Source: Methanobacterium sp. UBA44
GTDB lineage: Archaea > Methanobacteriota > Methanobacteria > Methanobacteriales > Methanobacteriaceae
Assembly: GCA_002494885.1 (NCBI GenBank)
Contig: DACV01000002.1
Span: 556,999 to 620,998, forward strand
Direction of reading: 5' to 3'
DNA length: 64,000 bases
Numbering within the stretch: position 1 is the stretch's first letter; every line of letters starts with the position of its first letter. Shown here in pieces: positions 1-8,608 of the stretch. Below the pieces are notes generated by a model. It saw only the letters and a list, made by a program, of their open reading frames with translations. It did no database searches and was not told the DNA's origin. A program made the translations under genes and the position numbers.

Positions 1-587
1 ATTCTAATTTTATGGCTTTATGTTTAACAAGAGGATAAATTCTAACTTCCAACTCATATCATCTCATTTATTGAATTAAGATTTGTAGTCCCTGATCATA
101 AGATGGGTATAATAAAAATGAAACTGCTATTAAATGTGATATCCCTTAAATCAGATTTATCTTTTTTACTTTATATTTTATTTAATCATCTAAGCTCATT
201 CTGTGCTGTTAATCGATGTTTTAAGCTCGATCCTTAAAATATTTCCATACAAAATAAATTTTTAGGATATGCATTAACTAAAGCATTCAAATGGTATTCG
301 ACACTTTCTCAGGAATTGAGGATCTTCACCATAAATTAAATCCAGTGCTTTTACATCATACACTTTTCTGGCCATTATAGCAGTAAAAGAACGTACCAGC
401 AACACAATCAAATATATCCTCATTATTCAACTTCTTAAGGTCTAAATTGAACCTTCGGTCTATTCTTCAAAGTTACGTGCAGTAAAAATTGGCCATATTA
501 TTTTATATCCATTACTGTCTAATTTAAATTTAAGTTATTGAATTATATTAAAAATGACATGGTAAGTGGAAAAAGCTTTAAACTCAT
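1..587. other. intergenic region with coding debris
   Basis: No intact gene is visible. The stretch is AT-rich with stops in all frames. The only coding-like signal is a short minus-strand fragment between about 274 and 460, listed separately. The rest shows no repeat, RNA gene or clear promoter. Confidence 0.5.
274..460 (-). pseudogene. degenerate ORF remnant, family unknown
   Basis: On the minus strand an uninterrupted 33-residue piece starts with MARKVYDVKALDLIYGED (ATG at 375) and ends at the stop at 274. Just upstream, in another frame, lies a second piece with NNEDIFDCVAGTFFY. The two overlap as if one gene had been frameshifted, and the upstream piece has further stops. The composition looks protein-like but I do not recognise the family. 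This is an inferred remnant; chance ORFs in AT-rich DNA cannot be excluded. Confidence 0.3.
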
Positions 588-1235
588 TTATCCAGTAAAT
601 ATTTCTGTAACTTTTTTAACAGATTTAGATTTAACAAGTATTGAAATTTTGATATTTTCATTTAAAACTATATCATCCTGGGGAATGATAATTTCACCAT
701 TGTAAATAGCGCCTATTATATAATCATCAGTTGGACTTACTTCTCCAATTGTTTTTCCTATAATTTTCCTGCTTTTAACTGTCACATCTATTAATTCAGC
801 ATCTCCTTTACCACATATCACAAGATCTGCCACTTTAGGTCGTGTAATCAGTTTCTCAAGATAACTGGCAGCAGTAAGTTCTGGACTTATTACATGATCA
901 ATTCCAACATTTTTAAATACTTCTTCATGGTCTGGATTGGTAACCCTTGCAATAACTTTAGGAGATATATATTCCCTAACAAGTATACTTGCCAAAAGAT
1001 TTGCCTCATCATTTCCTGTTGCCGCTACAAAGACATCTGCATCCTTAACATTTGCTTCATCTAAAGTTCTTGTATCTGTTGCATTACCACAAATAACTAA
1101 AGCATCCATCTCATCAGCAGCATTAGCGCATATATTCTGGTTATTATCAATTAAAGTAACATCATTTCCATTATTTATCAACTTCAAAGCAAGATTTCGG
1201 CCTACTCTTCCATTTCCCATTATTACTACATACAT
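588..1235 (-). CDS. trkA: TrkA-type potassium uptake regulatory protein
   Basis: This 215-residue protein has an RCK_N (TrkA-N) Rossmann domain at about residues 1-120, with the dinucleotide motif GNGRVG at 7-12 and the acidic residue at the end of beta-2 expected for NAD(H) binding. It ends with an RCK_C domain at about 135-213. Such proteins sit on the cytoplasmic side of Trk/Ktr K+ transporters and gate them in response to nucleotides. No TrkH/KtrB membrane subunit is adjacent, so the partner is unknown. A TATA box at 1281-1290 supports its own promoter with a leader of about 23 nt. Confidence 0.88.
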   Translation of the reverse strand: MYVVIMGNGRVGRNLALKLINNGNDVTLIDNNQNICANAADEMDALVICGNATDTRTLDEANVKDADVFVAATGNDEANLLASILVREYISPKVIARVTNPDHEEVFKNVGIDHVISPELTAASYLEKLITRPKVADLVICGKGDAELIDVTVKSRKIIGKTIGEVSPTDDYIIGAIYNGEIIIPQDDIVLNENIKISILVKSKSVKKVTEIFTG

Positions 1236-1280
1236 ACAATAAACCTCAATAAATTAGATTTTATTAGATGTGGTGAATGA

Positions 1281-1290
1281 GTATAAATAC
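1281..1290 (-). promoter_or_regulatory. TATA box of the trkA-type gene
   Basis: On the minus strand the sequence GTATTTATAC lies about 46-55 nt upstream of the ATG at 1235. This predicts a transcript start near 1258. Motif-based only. Confidence 0.45.
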
Positions 1291-1460
1291 TTTTTTGATA
1301 TAAGCAATTATTAAAATAAAATTTAGCAGAGTTTATATGAAAATAGAAAATACTTATATCTTTATAATTTTATTTAGTAAATCGTATAAATTGCATTTAA
1401 TTATTTACTATTAAATCAGGTAAATAATAAACTATAAATCTCACAGGGGAATTAAAATAA

Positions 1461-1470
1461 GTTTATATAA
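1461..1470 (+). promoter_or_regulatory. TATA box upstream of the small gene at 1536
   Basis: GTTTATATAA matches the archaeal TATA consensus. It predicts a start near 1490, leaving a leader of about 45 nt that includes the GGTGAT ribosome binding site. Confidence 0.45.
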
Positions 1471-1535
1471 TAGTTATAAAATTAATTAAATAAGAAAAGT
1501 TTACTAAGAAACATAAATTTAATTTGGTGATTATT

Positions 1536-1847
1536 ATGAAAGATAATGAACTTAAATCAATCGTAGTTAGAGCATTCAACAACCTCAAAAGTGTGGAGAT
1601 AGCAAAAAATCCTGATGCATCAGAAGAAGTAGGAATGGACGTAAGAGATATTTTACTTGGCTTTGACTCTAAGGAATTCCTTAGCACTGCTTTAGGTGTA
1701 ATCAGCGGAAAAATGGATACTGAAAATAATGAGGAAGCAGAAGTTCTTGCAGTTGTAATAACCAGAACTCCTATTATGACTTCAAATGGTCAATGGTTTA
1801 TTGAAATGGATGCAGATGACTTTGCAAGTTATTTTGCAGATATTTAA
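1536..1847 (+). CDS. hypothetical acidic protein
   Basis: A 103-residue, soluble, acidic protein of no family I recognise, with no transmembrane segment and no cysteine pairs. The frame is open from a TTG at 1524, but ATG 1536 is preferred because GGTGAT at 1526-1531, a common methanogen ribosome binding site, lies just before it. It is flanked by an upstream TATA box and a convergent helicase gene, so it is probably transcribed alone. The length, start signals and codon pattern support a real gene. Its function is unknown. Confidence 0.7.
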   Translation: MKDNELKSIVVRAFNNLKSVEIAKNPDASEEVGMDVRDILLGFDSKEFLSTALGVISGKMDTENNEEAEVLAVVITRTPIMTSNGQWFIEMDADDFASYFADI

Positions 1848-1876
1848 AACCAAAATCCTCTTCAATTTTTTAATGT

Positions 1877-4459
1877 TTATTTTGCATCAATCTGATTGAT
1901 TATGGCTTGATGCATCCTTCTTATAAATTCGATGCGTTCTTCGTACTTTAAAACATCCAGATAACACTGAGAAACAAGATTAAATGCAAAGGGCGATGGA
2001 ATTTTAGTATCGATCTTTTTAATTTCAAGCTGACCGCTTTCAATCATATTTAAAACTCTTTTTGCATTTTTAACATCCATAAAATCCTCAATTACCTCTC
2101 TTCTTGCTTCTTTAAGTATTGAGAAATTGTCATCAAGCTCTTTAATAAATTTAAGGAGAATCTTACCCTTTACCTGCTGACGAGAAACGCTTTTTTCCTT
2201 TCCTTTGTACCTTCGTAATATCATTAAGGATCTTCCTGCGCAGTGCCTGAATCTTCCAGCAAGTGTTTCAGTCTTATCAATAGCTTTAATTAAAATATCC
2301 TCAATATTCTCACTGTTAAGTTCTTTGAATGCATCTAAACCCCCAATTTTACCTTCTGAACTTAAATAAAACCCATTATCCGATATTGAAATCATTACAT
2401 CTCTTTTATATTTTTTGGCAATAACATAGGCAACAGCCCTGGAAAGAGCATCATTAACCCTTCTTCCAAAGCATGTATGGAATACAACAAATTTTCTATC
2501 TCCAAATCCTTTGTAATGTTCAATTAAAAGGGTTTTATTGCTTGGAATCTTTGCAAAGAGGTACTGTTCCCTGAAATATTCATAAATTGAATTAACAGCA
2601 TTATAATCAGCATATAAATATTCACTGATAAATTCCATTATCTCCCCCCTAGTACGCCCATATTCAAATTTACCCTCAATAATTGCTCTGAATCTTTGTA
2701 TTTCCAGTGCAAGATCAAATGATAGGGGTAGCTGCTCAGAAAACCACGATGGGATGCTTGGAGGTCCTGAGGATGGTGTTACATTAATGGTCATTCCCCT
2801 TGCATAGTTAAATCTATAAATTTTTCCTCCAAGTACAAATGTATCTCCCTTTTGAAGTTTCTCCATGAAATCTTCTTCTACATGGCCCACAACCTGTCCA
2901 GCGCATTTAACTCTTGCTGAAGATCTATCAGGAATTGTACCTATGTTAGTAGAATAAAGCATTCTGGCAAGTTTTCCCCGTTTTCCAAACATATTGGTAT
3001 TATAATCTACCCATATCTTCGCATATACATATCTTTCTTCTAAATCTGTGTATTCTCCTGCCAGATAACTTAGAACACTAAAAAAATCATTTTCACTTAA
3101 ATTTCTGTAACAGTAACTTCTTTTTATGGTCATGTAAGCTGTATCGATGTCCTGTTTGCCCTCGATAGCCATTCCATATATCTGCTGTGAAAGAACATCC
3201 AGACAGTTATTAGGAATGTTTATTTCATCTATTTTGCCTTCAAGAGCATTTTTTAAGATTAAGGAACATTCTACAAGGTCATCTCTGTCAACCACGATAA
3301 TCCTTCCCTTAGATTTCTCATGGAGTTTATGTCCACTTCTTCCTATACGCTGAAGCGCCCTTGAAACAGATTTTGGGGAACTAATCAGGATAACTAAATC
3401 AATATATCCAATATCTATCCCTAATTCCAGAGATGTTGAAGATACAACTACTTTTAGTTCTCCTTCTTTAAGTTTATCCTCTGCCTCAAGTCTTAATTCC
3501 TTGGAAAGAGAAGAATGATGAGCCATAATGTTATTATCATTATATTTATCTTTAAATCTTTTTTTAAGGTTAAAAACTACACTTTCAGTTCCACTTCTCG
3601 TATTTGTAAATATTAATGTCGTTTTATGGGATTGTACAAGATTATTTACCAGATCATATGTAGCATTATTCATTTCTTCAGGATCTGAATTTATTATATC
3701 ATCTACTGGACATAACACCTTCATATCCAGCTGTTTTACATAATTAACATCCACTATTCTACAATCCCTTGAGATACCCTCTTCATAACCAACTAAATAT
3801 TGGGCAACTTTTTCCAGAGGATGAACTGTTGCACTTAAACCTATCCTTGTAAATCGTCCAGCAAGGTTCTGTAATCTTTCTAGAGTTAAATTAAGATGTA
3901 CTCCCCTCTTATTATCTGCAAGAGAGTGAATTTCATCCACTATAACATATTTAACATCCTTTATTTTCTCCCTGAACTTGGGGGCACAAAGAAGAATAGA
4001 TAATGTTTCAGGGGTGGTTATTAAAATATGCGGAGGAGTTTTAAGCATTTTTGTTCTCATATACTGAGTAGTATCTCCAGTTCGAACCGCTTTTCTAATT
4101 CCAAGCTTTTTGCCTGCAATTTTTTCTATTTCAGACAGGGGTTCTTCTAAATTTTTTTCAATATCATTATCCAGAGCTTTTAAAGGAGAGATATAGATGC
4201 AGTAAACTTTATCTTCTATCATTTTCATGTCTGAAAGCATGGTTAACTGACTTATAATTGAAAGAAATGCAGTTAAAGTTTTACCAGAACCTGTAGGAGA
4301 CGAAACAAGTATATTATTTCCTTTATGAATGTCCATTATTGAATATCTCTGGGATTCAGTGAATGTATCAAATTTGTCTTTAAACAATTTTTTGACCCAT
4401 GGATGTAATAATTTGTATAATTCTTTATCTGTATAAGCTTTAGTCTGTTTTTCTATCAT
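1877..4459 (-). CDS. lhr: Lhr-like ATP-dependent superfamily 2 helicase
   Basis: This 860-residue protein is an SF2 helicase of the Lhr (large helicase-related) type. Motif I SPTGSGKT is at about 54-61, motif II DEIH at 175-178, motif III SAT near 209, and motif VI QRIGRSGH near 370. They are followed by the winged-helix and Lhr-specific C-terminal regions. Length matches archaeal Lhr-core proteins. Family knowledge points to ATP-driven 3'-5' unwinding in DNA repair. The gene is 29 bp downstream of a same-strand COG1407-type phosphoesterase, so the two are probably one operon. Confidence 0.93.
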   Translation of the reverse strand: MIEKQTKAYTDKELYKLLHPWVKKLFKDKFDTFTESQRYSIMDIHKGNNILVSSPTGSGKTLTAFLSIISQLTMLSDMKMIEDKVYCIYISPLKALDNDIEKNLEEPLSEIEKIAGKKLGIRKAVRTGDTTQYMRTKMLKTPPHILITTPETLSILLCAPKFREKIKDVKYVIVDEIHSLADNKRGVHLNLTLERLQNLAGRFTRIGLSATVHPLEKVAQYLVGYEEGISRDCRIVDVNYVKQLDMKVLCPVDDIINSDPEEMNNATYDLVNNLVQSHKTTLIFTNTRSGTESVVFNLKKRFKDKYNDNNIMAHHSSLSKELRLEAEDKLKEGELKVVVSSTSLELGIDIGYIDLVILISSPKSVSRALQRIGRSGHKLHEKSKGRIIVVDRDDLVECSLILKNALEGKIDEINIPNNCLDVLSQQIYGMAIEGKQDIDTAYMTIKRSYCYRNLSENDFFSVLSYLAGEYTDLEERYVYAKIWVDYNTNMFGKRGKLARMLYSTNIGTIPDRSSARVKCAGQVVGHVEEDFMEKLQKGDTFVLGGKIYRFNYARGMTINVTPSSGPPSIPSWFSEQLPLSFDLALEIQRFRAIIEGKFEYGRTRGEIMEFISEYLYADYNAVNSIYEYFREQYLFAKIPSNKTLLIEHYKGFGDRKFVVFHTCFGRRVNDALSRAVAYVIAKKYKRDVMISISDNGFYLSSEGKIGGLDAFKELNSENIEDILIKAIDKTETLAGRFRHCAGRSLMILRRYKGKEKSVSRQQVKGKILLKFIKELDDNFSILKEARREVIEDFMDVKNAKRVLNMIESGQLEIKKIDTKIPSPFAFNLVSQCYLDVLKYEERIEFIRRMHQAIINQIDAK

Positions 4460-4488
4460 ATTATCCTGATTTTATTTTTATATTTAAT

Positions 4489-5217
4489 TTAGATGCTCTT
4501 TCTTGTCTTTATTATGTCCTTTAACCTTCCAAAGTAAAGTATTTCAAAATTTTCTATTCCATATACTTCAAATTCATCGATAGATAACTCTTTTAAAAAT
4601 GGAGATATTGATTTTTCATGTAGCACATCTGATCCTTCACTTACGAAGTTAAATGAAGGCATAACTATGATATTTTTTGAATGCCACTTTCCCTTAAGAA
4701 AACACTTGATTTTTTCCAATCTTTCTCCACTTTTAAGCCCTAAGCTGGGATGTTCATGCCCAATAATAATAGTATCTTCTTTAATTGTAGTTTCTGGTAT
4801 TTTATCACCGTGTGTTATGAAATTATTTTCTACTGAGAAATAATCATATACTTCTAAATCGTTTTTTTCAGCTATAAAGCAGGTAAAGTTATCATGATTC
4901 CCTTTAATCAATATTATTTCCTCAAATTCATCTTTAAGGAATTTAATAAAATCTTCAAGTTCCTTCCATTCCTGTTTAGTAATTTTTCCAAATTCATGCT
5001 TTAAATCGCCGTTAACTATGATTTTAGATGCATCAGTTCTTGATAAAATCTCTTTAAGCCTTTGTATGATCTTTTTATACTGAAATCGTGGGATCATTAT
5101 TCCCTCTGAATTTAAGGCCTGTTCATAGCCCAGATGTAAATCGGCTATAATAAGATAATCGCCTATCTGGAGTGCAGAATCAATAATCTTTGCCCTATAT
5201 ATTGTTTCATTGTTCAA
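4489..5217 (-). CDS. metallophosphoesterase, COG1407/PdeM-like
   Basis: A 242-residue calcineurin-like phosphoesterase. The metal-binding motifs are visible in order: ADLHLG (D-x-H), NGDLKH (G-D), KGNHDN (G-N-H-D) and GHEHP (G-H-x-H). These place two divalent metals in the active site. It resembles the COG1407 group that includes bacterial PdeM, a nuclease or phosphodiesterase encoded with an Lhr helicase and a DNA ligase. Here it directly precedes lhr but no ligase is nearby. A DNA-repair role is inferred from the pairing. Confidence 0.85.
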   Translation of the reverse strand: MNNETIYRAKIIDSALQIGDYLIIADLHLGYEQALNSEGIMIPRFQYKKIIQRLKEILSRTDASKIIVNGDLKHEFGKITKQEWKELEDFIKFLKDEFEEIILIKGNHDNFTCFIAEKNDLEVYDYFSVENNFITHGDKIPETTIKEDTIIIGHEHPSLGLKSGERLEKIKCFLKGKWHSKNIIVMPSFNFVSEGSDVLHEKSISPFLKELSIDEFEVYGIENFEILYFGRLKDIIKTRKSI

Positions 5218-5481
5218 ATAAAACTCACCGCATCTTCTATAATTGTGAAATAATAATAAAAAGAGATTTTATTTTTAGATATTATACTTTCTTTTGGTAA
5301 CAATAAGATATACTTTCATATTTATATTATTTTCTGTTTAAAAAACAAATCTAAATGATACTTCTTTATATTTGAAATAGAAAAACATTAATTGCTTATC
5401 AAGATATAATAGTAATACAGACAATTGAATAAAACAAAGAGTTTTAATAATTATTTTAATGAATTTGAATGAGCTGATAGT

Positions 5482-6060
5482 GTGAATGATGAAAATAAAT
5501 CATTAGAAAATAGTATTATGGATTTAAATAATGATGATGTTGAAATTAGAAAGAAAGCTGCAGAAGAAATTGGTAAATCAGGAGATTTTAATGGTATTGA
5601 ACCTTTAATTGAAGCATTTAATGATGAAAATCCTGAAGTACGGTTTCAGGCGGCTAAATCCCTTGGATTAATAGGAAAACCTGCTGTAACGCCTTTAATT
5701 AACGCCCTGAAAAGTGATAAAAATGGAAATATTAAAAAATACGCTACACTTGCTCTTAAAGATATAGGAGATACCAGTGTTGTGAATAATCTTATTGAAG
5801 TCTTGGATGATGAAAATTTTGCAGTGAGAAAATTTGCTGCAAAATCACTTGGTGAAATGGGAGATAAAAAGGCATTAAACCCTTTAATTGAAACTCTAAC
5901 AGATGAGGATTGGGGAGTACGAATGGCTGCACTTAAAGCACTTGGAGATCTGGGTGATGAAAGGGCAGTAGATCCTATTAAAAAAGCAAGAAGGGCTGCT
6001 AGAGGAGATAAAGATTTCAAAAAAGTCGCAAACAAAGCCTTAAAGAAAATAAACAAATAA
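5482..6060 (+). CDS. HEAT-repeat (PBS lyase-like) protein
   Basis: A 192-residue protein made almost entirely of about five HEAT-like helical repeats of about 31 residues. The periodic words VRFQAAKSLG, VRKFAAKSLG and VRMAALKALG end each first helix. These repeats form a curved protein-binding surface and have no catalytic residues. The start is GTG 5482; no in-frame ATG precedes it. It converges with the coiled-coil gene at 6079. The partner cannot be told from the sequence. Confidence 0.85.
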   Translation: MNDENKSLENSIMDLNNDDVEIRKKAAEEIGKSGDFNGIEPLIEAFNDENPEVRFQAAKSLGLIGKPAVTPLINALKSDKNGNIKKYATLALKDIGDTSVVNNLIEVLDDENFAVRKFAAKSLGEMGDKKALNPLIETLTDEDWGVRMAALKALGDLGDERAVDPIKKARRAARGDKDFKKVANKALKKINK

Positions 6061-6078
6061 TTTAATTTTTAGTGATAT

Positions 6079-6738
6079 TTATTCTTCTTTTTTTATAATT
6101 TTTTTAAATAAATTACCCATTATTCCTCTTTCTTCTAAGTCTTTAATGGCTTTATCTTTTTCATGAACCACATTCCAGAGCAATTCATGACTTTTTTTTA
6201 ATTTATCATATTCATCCCTGGTTATTTCTATTTCATTTGTTTTAATACGGAGAGACTGTTTTTCTAAAGTACGTAAATCAGTTAATCTTTTTACTTCTCT
6301 TTTCAGTTCTTTATTTTTGTTTAAAAGATCATTATACTGATTGTTAACCTCCGTTATCTCAATATTTTTCAATTTAAGCTCTTTTAACACAATATCGTAC
6401 TTTTCTTTAGTAGAATTTAATTCTGATCCTATTTTTTTTAATTCATTTCTGGTTTCATCCATACTTTGAATATTCTTTTCTCTATCTTTTAATGAAAGCT
6501 TTAATTCTTTAATTATTCCTGCAGTATTCTTTGATTTCTCAATTTCATAATTAAAATCATCGATACTTAAAACAACGATGTCTTCAACGTTTTCGAATTT
6601 ACTGCCTTCTATCTGACCCTTTTTTACAGGAATCATGTATCTTCTATTAACCTGTTCTTTACCATCTGCAGATTTTTTCTTTGACTTTCTTTCATATTTT
6701 TTAAGTTTGCATCGCAATACAGGTATTTCATTAATCAT
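6079..6738 (-). CDS. coiled-coil protein of unknown function
   Basis: A 219-residue protein, very rich in Lys, Glu and Leu. It has a lysine-rich N-terminal part (1-60), then a long heptad-like coiled coil from about 70 to 205. There is no membrane segment, signal peptide or catalytic motif. Coiled coils of this length usually mediate dimerisation or scaffolding. Its 3' end faces the 3' end of the HEAT-repeat gene, so co-regulation is not implied. I recognise no family. Confidence 0.7.
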   Translation of the reverse strand: MINEIPVLRCKLKKYERKSKKKSADGKEQVNRRYMIPVKKGQIEGSKFENVEDIVVLSIDDFNYEIEKSKNTAGIIKELKLSLKDREKNIQSMDETRNELKKIGSELNSTKEKYDIVLKELKLKNIEITEVNNQYNDLLNKNKELKREVKRLTDLRTLEKQSLRIKTNEIEITRDEYDKLKKSHELLWNVVHEKDKAIKDLEERGIMGNLFKKIIKKEE

Positions 6739-6807
6739 TATATGAATATAATAAAAACTTAGTATAAAAACATAACGTATTGGAGATTAATATGGATTTA
6801 AAAAGCC

Positions 6808-6818
6808 CTATAAATATT
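6808..6818 (+). promoter_or_regulatory. TATA box upstream of msrB
   Basis: CTATAAATATT fits the archaeal TATA consensus. It predicts a transcript start near 6838, ahead of the 15-codon leader ORF at 6874 and of msrB. Confidence 0.45.
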
Positions 6819-6873
6819 ATTATTTATTTTGTAAGTAATATTAAAAATCTAATCAAAATATGGAGTCACCTCA

Positions 6874-6921
6874 ATGAATAATAAATTATTTAGATTAAGA
6901 ATTACCAATAATGATATATGA
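6874..6921 (+). CDS. 15-codon upstream ORF coupled to msrB
   Basis: ATG 6874 is preceded by GGAG at 6862-6865 with an 8-nt spacer, the best ribosome binding site in this leader. The frame encodes MNNKLFRLRITNNDI and ends in a TGA that overlaps the msrB start (ATGA at 6918-6921). msrB itself has no good site before its ATG. The layout suggests translational coupling through a leader peptide; this is inference from spacing. Confidence 0.4.
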   Translation: MNNKLFRLRITNNDI

Positions 6922-7376
6922 CAAATAATACATCTGAAAAAATACCTATCTACTCTGTGGAAAAGGGAAAAATTTTGATGATGAAAAAAATAGAGAAGAC
7001 AGATGATGAATGGAAACAAATTCTAACACCACAACAGTTTAATGTAGCAAGAAAAAAAGGTACTGAAATGGCATTTACAGGAAAATATCATGATTGTCAT
7101 GAAGATGGAATTTATAAGTGTGTTTGCTGTGATATAGATTTATTTGATTCAAAAACTAAATTTGAATCTGGAACAGGCTGGCCAAGTTTTTGGGCGCCTG
7201 TTGCAAACGAAAATATTAAAACAGAGGTTGATAAAAGCCACATGATGATCAGAACAGAAGCATTGTGTGCATTGTGCGATGCCCATCTTGGACACATTTT
7301 TGATGATGGACCTCAACCTACTGGCAAAAGATATTGTATGAATTCAGCATCATTAAAATTTGTTAAAAGACCTTAA
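6918..7376 (+). CDS. msrB: peptide-methionine (R)-S-oxide reductase
   Basis: MsrB reduces methionine-R-sulfoxide in proteins, using thioredoxin-like donors. The 152-residue protein shows both zinc-binding CxxC pairs (C68/C71 and C117/C120), the GTGWPSF substrate loop at 85-91, and the catalytic cysteine C140 in KRYCMNSASLKF. The N-terminal IPIYSVEKGK stretch is typical of longer MsrB forms and supports the ATG at 6918 over the internal ATGs. It is soluble and cytoplasmic. The start overlaps the stop of a small leader ORF. A frameshifted glutaredoxin-like gene lies 1 kb downstream. Confidence 0.93.
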   Translation: MTNNTSEKIPIYSVEKGKILMMKKIEKTDDEWKQILTPQQFNVARKKGTEMAFTGKYHDCHEDGIYKCVCCDIDLFDSKTKFESGTGWPSFWAPVANENIKTEVDKSHMMIRTEALCALCDAHLGHIFDDGPQPTGKRYCMNSASLKFVKRP

Positions 7377-7465
7377 ATGCAACTTAAAGTTTCTACTGTA
7401 GAAAAGTTATAGGGATTATAAAACTCATATTTATTCATCTGTAGAAATTTATTCCGTCATTAAAT

Positions 7466-7894
7466 CTAAGGTAATCTGATTTGATTAAACCAGTAATCCT
7501 CAAGATTTTTTAAAGTTTCTATAAAACGACCTACATTGGCTGGTTTAACCACATATGAATTTGCATAGTGTGCATATGTTTCAGATATATCTTCTTCAGA
7601 ACTTGAAGTGGTTAAAATAACTACCGGAATCCTTTTTAAATCATTATTTTCCTTAATTTCAACAAGAACTTCACGACCATCCTTTTTTGGCAGATTAAGA
7701 TCCAGTAGAATTAAATCTGGAAGATTATCTCCATTGGATTTGATTCCACTATATAAATATTCCATTGCAGCTACTCCATCTATAACCACATCAAGTCTAG
7801 TTTCTATATCAGTTTCTTTAAATGCTTCTTTAACTAAACGTATATCTGCAGGATTATCTTCAACAAGCAAGATATTGAATGATCTGGCTAACAT
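7466..7894 (-). CDS. single-domain response regulator (Rcp1/CheY-like)
   Basis: A stand-alone REC domain of 142 residues. It has the acidic pair in VEDNPAD, the phospho-acceptor aspartate in LILLDLNLP (about D65), the Thr/Ser of LTTSSS, and the lysine of VVKPAN. There is no output domain. Such Rcp1-type regulators pass phosphate from histidine kinases to other proteins, but no kinase is adjacent. A TTG start 12 nt upstream is possible. ATG 7894 is chosen because GGTGGT lies just before it. Confidence 0.9.
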   Translation of the reverse strand: MLARSFNILLVEDNPADIRLVKEAFKETDIETRLDVVIDGVAAMEYLYSGIKSNGDNLPDLILLDLNLPKKDGREVLVEIKENNDLKRIPVVILTTSSSEEDISETYAHYANSYVVKPANVGRFIETLKNLEDYWFNQIRLP

Positions 7895-7986
7895 AATAAC
7901 CACCAATATAATACTATATCTTATAGAATTAATATATTTCTACATAATTTAATAAAGTTATTATAAAATAGTATAGGGGTAAAAGT

Positions 7987-8265
7987 ATGAATTTAGAGAA
8001 CTCAGAAACTGATATTGATATAGCACCAAAGTCAAAAGAATTAAGGAAATCCAATGAAATAGAATCAATGATTGATCAATACATCATAGAACTGGTAAAA
8101 AAAGGAGAGATAAATGATTTATTTAGATTTAATAAAGAAATGGCTAATATTATAATCTTTTTAGCGGAGAATGACAGGGATGGAACTCTTTTTACTCTGG
8201 TAACCGATTATTTAAAAAAGATAATAGATAAAGGGAAGATAATAAGACAGGAAAAAGGAATATAA
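7987..8265 (+). CDS. hypothetical small acidic/helical protein
   Basis: A 92-residue protein with mixed charge and predicted helices, no membrane segment and no metal motif. AGGGGT at about 7975-7980 is a plausible ribosome binding site. It is divergent from the CheY-like gene at 7894 with about 90 bp between the starts, so the two may share a regulatory region. I do not recognise a family. A link to the neighbouring signalling gene is only positional. Confidence 0.65.
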   Translation: MNLENSETDIDIAPKSKELRKSNEIESMIDQYIIELVKKGEINDLFRFNKEMANIIIFLAENDRDGTLFTLVTDYLKKIIDKGKIIRQEKGI

Positions 8266-8342
8266 TTATTCTAAGTCTTATTAACATCTTATTTTTGGGT
8301 GTTTATTACTTATAAGTTATAATGTTTAAAAATAGGTATTTA

Positions 8343-8566
8343 TTAGCTATTTGAATATTCTTTTGGTTTATATCCAACCACAATTTCATCTCCAATTTTT
8401 ACAAAAATCCATTGGCGCCATTTTTACGCATTTCATTTAGGATTCTTTTTTGTTCATCTATATTTGCTAAATCATAATCAATAAATTTAAATGGAATATT
8501 GTGGTCATTAAAATATTTTTTAGTCTTTTTACACCAGGGACATGAATAGAGTATACATGATAACAT
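8343..8566 (-). pseudogene. glutaredoxin-like CPWC protein, frameshifted
   Basis: Reading from ATG 8566 gives a thioredoxin-fold start with the redox motif SCPWCKKTKKYF, then FIDYDLANIDEQ and MRKNGANGFL, and hits a stop at 8399-8401. The rest of the domain (VKIGDEIVVGYKPKEY) continues in another frame to the stop at 8343. The expected join GGA-TTT-CCA-TTT-GTA becomes the observed GGATTTTTGTA if the four bases CCAT are lost, removing the conserved cis-proline codon. So the gene looks complete except for a 4-nt deletion, about 74 codons in all. A sequencing error cannot be excluded. Confidence 0.8.
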
Positions 8567-8608
8567 TTTCCATAAGTTGGAATCTACAATTTATATAATT
8601 ATTATCAA

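Noticed and set aside
7389..7410. Hairpin TTTCTA-CTG-TAGAAA after msrB as a further member of the triloop repeat family
   Set aside because: It has only a 6-bp stem, no clamp and no unpaired base, and it stands alone. It may serve termination, and chance is likely in AT-rich DNA.
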